Below, piece after piece: positions 5,712 through 10,232 of a DNA stretch of 10,232 nt (position 1 is its first letter; each line of letters starts with the position of its first letter). This DNA is from an uncultured Clostridia bacterium (GTDB lineage Bacteria > Bacillota > Clostridia > Oscillospirales > CAG-272). The stretch is taken from the NCBI GenBank assembly GCA_905235755.1, contig CAJONA010000035.1, positions 1-10,232 on the forward strand. Reading direction: 5' to 3'. The notes under the pieces are model-generated. The model was not told where the DNA came from. It was given only the letters and a program-made list of their open reading frames with translations, and ran no database searches. Position numbers and translations under genes: made by a program.

Positions 5712-7522
5712 GCGATGATTTTAAACGGAGCGGGCGAGGGATCACGTCGAGGGCGGACGCACTCGCCGGTTCGTCGAAATACAGCTTTTCGCTCGACGCT
5801 TTCGACGGCGCCGTAACGAAGACCGCGCTCAATATGATGAGGAGCGACGACGGACTCGTCACAGTCAAAGCGCCGGAGAAGATAGGCGAAACAGACGAAG
5901 ACGTGAGCGGACAGGCAAATGCCGTCAGAGCGCGATGCTCTGAATCCGGCATTGTTCTTATGAAGATCGGGCTTTCTCTTTATGCCAAAACCGAAGACGG
6001 AGATTTTTCACTCGTTGCGGCGGACTGCTTTCAACGCGGCAGTAAAACCGTGATCTATCATATCGGCGACGCGTTCTACGCGACCGATTCCAACAGACTG
6101 CTCAAAGTCACGGATTCGCTCGTTTTCAGTGTGGCGTCGCCGAAGGTGCCGCTTGTGTACAGCGGCATATCGGCGGATGTCGACCATGCCGAATTCAATG
6201 AGGAGCCGAACGTTTTGAGCGATTACGTCGATGTGCGCTTTTCTGTGTCGTCGAAGACGAGCACGTTCCGCGTGCCGAAAGATATCGCCGTAAACGAGCT
6301 TGTGAGCGTCACTCAGTCGAACGGAACGCCGTATACGGGTACGTGCTCGTTTACAAATACGACGTCTTCCGTAGCAGCTACGGTTACGCTCGGCACATCT
6401 CTGAGCGGAAGTATAAGGATGCGTTTCAAACTCAGCAGCGGCACTTATGCAAACTCGATCTCGCTAGCCGATTTTTCCGTGGCGAGGGCGGCGCTGTACA
6501 ACTCAAAGATCGTCATCAAATATTATCCCGGAGTGCAAGGATATGAAATGGTGCTCGGGCTCTGCGGATACAACAAAAACTATTATCTGCTCGGCATAAC
6601 AGATCCTCTGTATATAACGGCGGACAGTGCGGCTTATTGCGCGCTTGACGAAATTCCCACGGCGGCGACATGTTATTCCGACGGTGCGCTTGTTTTTACG
6701 GAGAATAAGGTGATCCACCTCAAAACCGAGTGCGTCGGCACGATAAGAGATCATGCGACGTTCTCCCAAACGCTGCTTAAGCGCGATTTCGGATGCGATA
6801 TGCCGTCAAGCGTCGCGGGACTCGACGACAAAATAATCTTCGGAAACTCGAAAAACGGCATATATTACATAAATAAATTCGGCTATACCGAAAGAGACGG
6901 AAGCTGCCCCGTTTCGGCGGCTGTAGACGACCGACTCCTTTCGAGCGAAGCCGATGATCTGAAAAATGCCGCGGCGATATGCACAAAAGACGCGTACTAT
7001 ATCGCCGTCGGCGATACCGTGTACGTGTGGCATTGCGGAGAAATGCTCCCGTCAAGTCTCGGAGAAACGCTCAAGACTCGAAAAAAATACATCTGGTCGA
7101 CGCTTGACGTGATAAGCGCAGGCGATTTTATCGGCATATCTGGCGGCGACATTTACTACATCGAACGGACGACAGCCGACGTATATCTCTATCAAAGCCG
7201 CAAAAACGGAGAGAGTACGGACGAGATATATTCGGAATTTGAAAGTCGCCCGCTCGATCTTTCGTCGCCGGACGAAAAAATCGTATCGGAGATGGTTATC
7301 TCGGCAAAATTCAGCGCGGACGCGAGCGTGAGCGTGTATTATGACGGCGTCGCTTCGGGAAGCTCGTATACTTTGAGCGCGTCGGCGTTTGACGACGTCA
7401 TAAACTCTTATATTTTGCGCCCGGAGCGCCATAAATGCAGAAATATCGCAGTGAGGATCTCGTCCGACGCGCCGATGGTGATCTCGGAAATATTATTTCG
7501 TTACTACAAAACGGGGAGATAA
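5708..7522 (+). CDS. Podovirus-like tail nozzle protein (putative beta-propeller)
   Basis: This 604-residue protein begins just inside the adaptor gene with an AAAAGGAGA site. It is rich in short beta strands and Ser/Asp turns, with repeated blade-like stretches such as TVIYHIGDAFYATDSNRLLKV (about 114-134), ATCYSDGALVFTENKVIHLK, DDKIIFGNSKNGIYYINK and DAYYIAVGDTVYVWHC. These read as propeller blades with probable loss or gain of a strand at the ends, as in T7 gp12 or P22 gp10 nozzle proteins. A Ser/Thr-rich insert without blade-like spacing lies at about 165-265 (from FSVSSKTSTFRVPKD onward). The C-terminus (about 505-604) looks like a separate beta sandwich. The protein would extend the short tail below the adaptor. 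The assignment is by size, strand pattern and order. No tail spike gene follows. Confidence 0.55.
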   Translation: MSDDFKRSGRGITSRADALAGSSKYSFSLDAFDGAVTKTALNMMRSDDGLVTVKAPEKIGETDEDVSGQANAVRARCSESGIVLMKIGLSLYAKTEDGDFSLVAADCFQRGSKTVIYHIGDAFYATDSNRLLKVTDSLVFSVASPKVPLVYSGISADVDHAEFNEEPNVLSDYVDVRFSVSSKTSTFRVPKDIAVNELVSVTQSNGTPYTGTCSFTNTTSSVAATVTLGTSLSGSIRMRFKLSSGTYANSISLADFSVARAALYNSKIVIKYYPGVQGYEMVLGLCGYNKNYYLLGITDPLYITADSAAYCALDEIPTAATCYSDGALVFTENKVIHLKTECVGTIRDHATFSQTLLKRDFGCDMPSSVAGLDDKIIFGNSKNGIYYINKFGYTERDGSCPVSAAVDDRLLSSEADDLKNAAAICTKDAYYIAVGDTVYVWHCGEMLPSSLGETLKTRKKYIWSTLDVISAGDFIGISGGDIYYIERTTADVYLYQSRKNGESTDEIYSEFESRPLDLSSPDEKIVSEMVISAKFSADASVSVYYDGVASGSSYTLSASAFDDVINSYILRPERHKCRNIAVRISSDAPMVISEILFRYYKTGR

Positions 7523-7527
7523 TTATA

Positions 7528-7556
7528 TTGACACGCTTGTGAGATTATGATAAAAT
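7528..7556 (+). promoter_or_regulatory. Near-consensus sigma-70 promoter of dxs
   Basis: TTGACA (7528-7533) is a perfect -35 box and TAAAAT (7551-7556) a five-of-six -10 box, with exactly 17 bases between them. The predicted start of transcription is near 7563, about 23 bases before the dxs ATG. The -35 box begins only 5 bases after the stop codon of the nozzle gene, so dxs has its own expression signal and need not depend on the phage operon. Confidence 0.85.
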
Positions 7557-7585
7557 TATCTTACTATTAACTCACAGGTGAAAAT

Positions 7586-9394
7586 ATGATTGAAAGCATT
7601 CGATCTCCGCGCGATCTCGACGGACTTAGCGATAACGATCTGTCGCTGCTGGCGCGCGAGATACGCGATAAAATAATAGATTCCGTGTCGAAAAACGGCG
7701 GGCATCTGTCGTCAAACCTCGGGATAGTCGAGACGACGGTGGCTCTCCACCGCGTCTTTGACGTTCCGCGCGACGCCATAATTTTCGATGTCGGGCATCA
7801 GAGTTACGCGCACAAGCTACTGACGGGGAGATATGATAAATTCGACGCTCTGCGTCAGTATGGCGGCGTCTCGGGATTTACGAACAGAGACGAGAGCGAG
7901 TACGATTTTGTCACCGCCGGCCACAGCGGCACGGCGCTCTCGACGGCGCTCGGCAAAGCGCAGGCGAATAAACTCGGCGGCAGCGACGCGTTCACCGTCG
8001 CCGTTATCGGAGACGGATCGTTCACGAACGGCGAGACGTTCGAGGCGCTGAATATGTGCGCTTCAAGCGACAAGCTGCGCCTGCTCATAGTCCTCAACGA
8101 CAACGAGATGTCGATATCGAAAAACGTCGGCGGACTTTCAAAATATTTTTCGCGCGTGCGCTCGAGCAGAAAGTACTACGATTTCAAGCGCGGCACGGAG
8201 AATTTTCTGTCAAAAATACCGCTCATCGGCCGCCCGATCGCCGTCATGCTGAAAAAGATCAAGGATCTCATAAAAAGGATCGTCGTCGGAGTCAACTTTT
8301 TCGACGCGCTCGGCGTAAGCTTCCTCGGCACTGTCAACGGCGACGACGAAAAGCGCCTCGAGGAAGTGTTCAAAGAGGCGAAGCGCCGCGCGTCATGCTG
8401 CATCGTCCACGTTATAACTAAAAAAGGAAAGGGGTACGAGCCGGCGGAAGAACGTCCCGATCTGTATCATTCGGTCGCTCCGTTCGACAAAAATGTCGGC
8501 ATTGTGCGGAAAAGCGGGGGATTTTCGGAAAAATTCGGCGAATATATGTGCGATCTCGCCGCGACGGACGACAAGATAGTCGCAGTATCCGCGGCGATGA
8601 CAGACGGCACGGGGCTTGGCGATTTTGCAAAAAAATATCCCGACCGTTTCTTTGACGTCGGGATAGCCGAGGAACACGCGACGACGTTTTGCGCGGGGCT
8701 TTCGCTCGGCGGGTACACACCGGTGTTCGCTGTTTATTCGACTTTCGCGCAGAGGATATACGATCAGATGATACACGATGTGTCGCTGCAAAAGGCGCAC
8801 GTTGTGTTCGCGCTCGACCGCGCTGGTATCGTCGCCGGAGACGGTGTGACGCATCACGGACTTTTCGACGTAGCTATTATGTCGACCGTACCGAATATCG
8901 AAATATACGCGCCGTGTACATACGCAGAACTTGAAAAAACGCTGAAATACGCCGTTTATGCGAGCGGACCTGTCGTGATAAGATACCCGAAAGGCGAGGA
9001 GATCGCCTGCGGAGATTTTGTCGGAACGAATGTACTTTGCGACGCGGCGGAGCGGCGCGATGTCGTTATCATAACGTATTCGCGGCTCGCTAAAAGCGCC
9101 GTAGGCGCGGAAAAAATGCTCGGCAGCGCGAAAACGGTGAAGCTGCTCAAACTGTTTCCGATAGATTTCGACGAGCTCGACCGTCACGTCGACGGTGCAA
9201 AACTTATTTATGTGCTTGAAGAAGGTACGAAAAACGGCGGCGTCGGCGAAAAGATCGCCGCGCGCTACGGCGAGAGAGTTCACGTTTGCGCCGTGGACGG
9301 CTTCGTGCCGCACGGTGACGCGGCGTCTCTCGACGCGCTTCTCGGCTTCACGCCCGAAGCCGTCGCCGCGGAAATACGCGATCTGATAAAATAA
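7586..9394 (+). CDS. dxs: 1-deoxy-D-xylulose-5-phosphate synthase
   Basis: DXS joins pyruvate and D-glyceraldehyde 3-phosphate, with loss of CO2, into 1-deoxy-D-xylulose 5-phosphate: the first step of the MEP isoprenoid pathway, which also feeds thiamine and pyridoxal synthesis. It is cytoplasmic and uses thiamine diphosphate and magnesium. The 602 residues are close to the usual 620. Visible marks are GGHLSSNLG (38-46) with His40, GHQSYAHKLLTGR (70-82), the metal- and cofactor-binding GDG (142-144) through NDN (171-173), AEEHATTFCAGLS with the catalytic-type Glu362, YSTFAQRIYDQMIHD (384-398), DRAGIVAGDGVTHHG (411-425) and the transketolase C-domain. The second GDG-side residues read GDGSFTNGE, where GDGA(L/M)TGG is usual; this is a mild variation. 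The start follows an AGGTG ribosome binding site. The gene is complete and presumably functional. Confidence 0.95.
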   Translation: MIESIRSPRDLDGLSDNDLSLLAREIRDKIIDSVSKNGGHLSSNLGIVETTVALHRVFDVPRDAIIFDVGHQSYAHKLLTGRYDKFDALRQYGGVSGFTNRDESEYDFVTAGHSGTALSTALGKAQANKLGGSDAFTVAVIGDGSFTNGETFEALNMCASSDKLRLLIVLNDNEMSISKNVGGLSKYFSRVRSSRKYYDFKRGTENFLSKIPLIGRPIAVMLKKIKDLIKRIVVGVNFFDALGVSFLGTVNGDDEKRLEEVFKEAKRRASCCIVHVITKKGKGYEPAEERPDLYHSVAPFDKNVGIVRKSGGFSEKFGEYMCDLAATDDKIVAVSAAMTDGTGLGDFAKKYPDRFFDVGIAEEHATTFCAGLSLGGYTPVFAVYSTFAQRIYDQMIHDVSLQKAHVVFALDRAGIVAGDGVTHHGLFDVAIMSTVPNIEIYAPCTYAELEKTLKYAVYASGPVVIRYPKGEEIACGDFVGTNVLCDAAERRDVVIITYSRLAKSAVGAEKMLGSAKTVKLLKLFPIDFDELDRHVDGAKLIYVLEEGTKNGGVGEKIAARYGERVHVCAVDGFVPHGDAASLDALLGFTPEAVAAEIRDLIK

Positions 9395-9411
9395 TACAAA
9401 CGTATAAAAGC

Positions 9412-9440
9412 AAAAAATCTCGGCTATGCCGAGATTTTTT
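9412..9440. terminator. Bidirectional intrinsic terminator between dxs and the YcxB-like gene
   Basis: AAAAAATCTCGGC (9412-9424) pairs without mismatch with GCCGAGATTTTTT (9428-9440) around the loop TAT. The T-run serves dxs on the plus strand, and the A-run on the other side serves the minus-strand operon. The stop codon of the minus-strand gene (9424-9426) lies inside the hairpin, a compact arrangement of convergent genes. Confidence 0.9.
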
Positions 9441-9993
9441 TGCCTTTTTTGGCAGCTGTATCAATTATGAATTTTTTGATATCGGGGTGCTGAGAGAGAA
9501 CTTCGTTTTCTATAGCAAAGTATAACCCGTTGTTTTTGAAAATAAAGATGTCTTTTGTCTGATCGCAAAATTCGAGCACGCCTTTTTCCGCTGTGTAGAG
9601 AAATTTCAGTTCTGAGTTTTTGAAAGATTTTATGACGAGGTCGTCAAGATAAAGCTCGAACACGAAGTTTGACGGCGGTGATGAGCGGAGCTTTTCCACT
9701 TGCTTTTTATTGCTTTTATAAGCGCCGTAAATCATAAACAATATGAATAATACGGCTAAAACTGCGGAACCGATGAATATGTAAATAAGCATTTTTGTAT
9801 TTGCAAATTCGGAAATGAAAAACATTATTGCCGCTTCAATCATCAAAAGCAGTAAAAACGTGAAAAAAAACGCAAACGTGTTTTTTCTGCTTGTATATTT
9901 GAGCAGGTACGAGAGCGTTTCCGGTTTTTCTTCCGCACTCATAACGTCGCTTGGATTTTTCCGAAAATCTTTTGTAATCTGTTCATTATCCAT
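9424..9993 (-). CDS. Two-helix membrane protein with YcxB-like C-terminal domain
   Basis: The 189-residue protein has a charged cytoplasmic-type N-terminus (1-38), two hydrophobic helices (about 39-60 and 67-91) separated by a short polar turn, a Lys-rich step (about 92-103), and a soluble domain (about 104-189). The soluble part, with FVFELYLDDLVIKSF, IFIFKNNGLYFAIENEVLS and PDIKKFIIDTAAKK, has the two-strand-then-edge-helix pattern of the YcxB-like family, membrane proteins of unknown function in Bacillota. The usual Pro of the strand IIPK in that family is replaced here by FAIENE, so the assignment is moderate. The start is supported by GGAGGT 9 bases upstream. It lies 22 bases after the dehydrogenase gene on the same strand and is probably cotranscribed with it; no functional link is evident. 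Confidence 0.75.
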   Translation of the reverse strand: MDNEQITKDFRKNPSDVMSAEEKPETLSYLLKYTSRKNTFAFFFTFLLLLMIEAAIMFFISEFANTKMLIYIFIGSAVLAVLFILFMIYGAYKSNKKQVEKLRSSPPSNFVFELYLDDLVIKSFKNSELKFLYTAEKGVLEFCDQTKDIFIFKNNGLYFAIENEVLSQHPDIKKFIIDTAAKKGKKISA

Positions 9994-10015
9994 AGTTAAT
10001 ACCTCCGAATTGTTT

Positions 10016-10232
10016 TCAATTCACTTTGTTTATCGGCTCGCCGCGAAGGAACGCGCGGACGTTGTCGCATACGATCCCTATCAGCCGCGTGCGCGCCTCG
10101 TAAGAGCCCCACGCGACGTGCGGCGTGATAAATATGTTCCTTGCCGAAAGATACGGGTGATTTTGCCGCATCGGCTCGACGTCGAGCACGTCGATCCCCG
10201 CGCCCGCGATAACACCGCCGTTCAGCGCGTCA
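10016..10232 (-). CDS. D-2-hydroxyacid dehydrogenase, C-terminal part, runs off the window
   Basis: The last 71 codons, ending in TGA (10018-10016), were read directly from the minus strand; the open reading frame continues past the right edge. They contain the end of the NAD-binding domain, ALNGGVIAGAGIDVLDVEP, then NIFITPHVAWGSYEAR, whose His is the catalytic acid-base residue of this family (the pair of the conserved Glu in VLDVEP), and the closing helix DNVRAFLRGEPINKVN. The family reduces 2-keto acids to D-2-hydroxy acids with NADH, for example hydroxypyruvate to D-glycerate. The TPHVAW variety and the FLRGEPINKVN ending resemble glycerate dehydrogenase or hydroxypyruvate reductase types, but the substrate cannot be fixed from this part. 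Confidence 0.9.
   Translation of the reverse strand, partial: DALNGGVIAGAGIDVLDVEPMRQNHPYLSARNIFITPHVAWGSYEARTRLIGIVCDNVRAFLRGEPINKVN

Noticed and set aside
8393..9313. A minus-strand 306-codon frame over dxs
   Set aside because: It is the antisense of the second half of dxs, which is fully supported by its motifs; it is Arg-, Val- and Phe-rich and has no domain pattern.
1..10232. CRISPR array, tRNA or rRNA genes
   Set aside because: No regularly spaced direct repeats and no tRNA-like cloverleaf or rRNA segments were noticed on reading through the window.

Overview
The window looks like two unrelated pieces of bacterial DNA joined near position 2580. The left piece (1 to about 2580) carries genes on the minus strand only. 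They are an unrecognised 200-residue Trp-rich protein, a shortened Phd/YefM-type antitoxin, a flavodoxin-fold lipoprotein, and the C-terminal end of a DUF362 protein. A compact element with inverted ends, resembling a MITE, sits between the first two genes and supplies the antitoxin's stop codon. The gene styles suggest an anaerobic Bacillota; a Negativicutes host is my guess, without proof.

The right piece (about 2580 to 10232) is richer in G+C by eye and has different codon habits (many TCG, GCG and ATA codons). It also suggests an anaerobic Bacillota, probably a clostridial lineage. It opens in the middle of a phage portal gene whose 5' end is missing. A tight phage assembly cassette follows: portal, acidic scaffold, HK97-fold-like major capsid protein, head-tail adaptor, and a 604-residue protein that looks like a podovirus tail nozzle. 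Several of these genes overlap by the four bases ATGA, so they are probably translated as one operon. A perfect 22-bp palindrome separates capsid from adaptor.

Immediately after the nozzle gene is a near-consensus sigma-70 promoter driving dxs (1-deoxy-D-xylulose-5-phosphate synthase), a housekeeping gene of the MEP isoprenoid pathway. A strong bidirectional terminator follows. It separates dxs from a convergent minus-strand pair: a two-helix membrane protein with a YcxB-like tail, and the C-terminal end of a D-2-hydroxyacid dehydrogenase that runs off the window.

The phage cassette and dxs share similar base and codon style, so the right piece is probably one genome with a prophage or phage-derived remnant beside dxs. 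No tail spike, lysis gene, integrase or attachment site is visible between the nozzle gene and dxs. At the 2580 junction the 5' ends of two oppositely oriented genes are both missing. An assembly chimera explains this best, although a real rearrangement cannot be excluded from the sequence alone.
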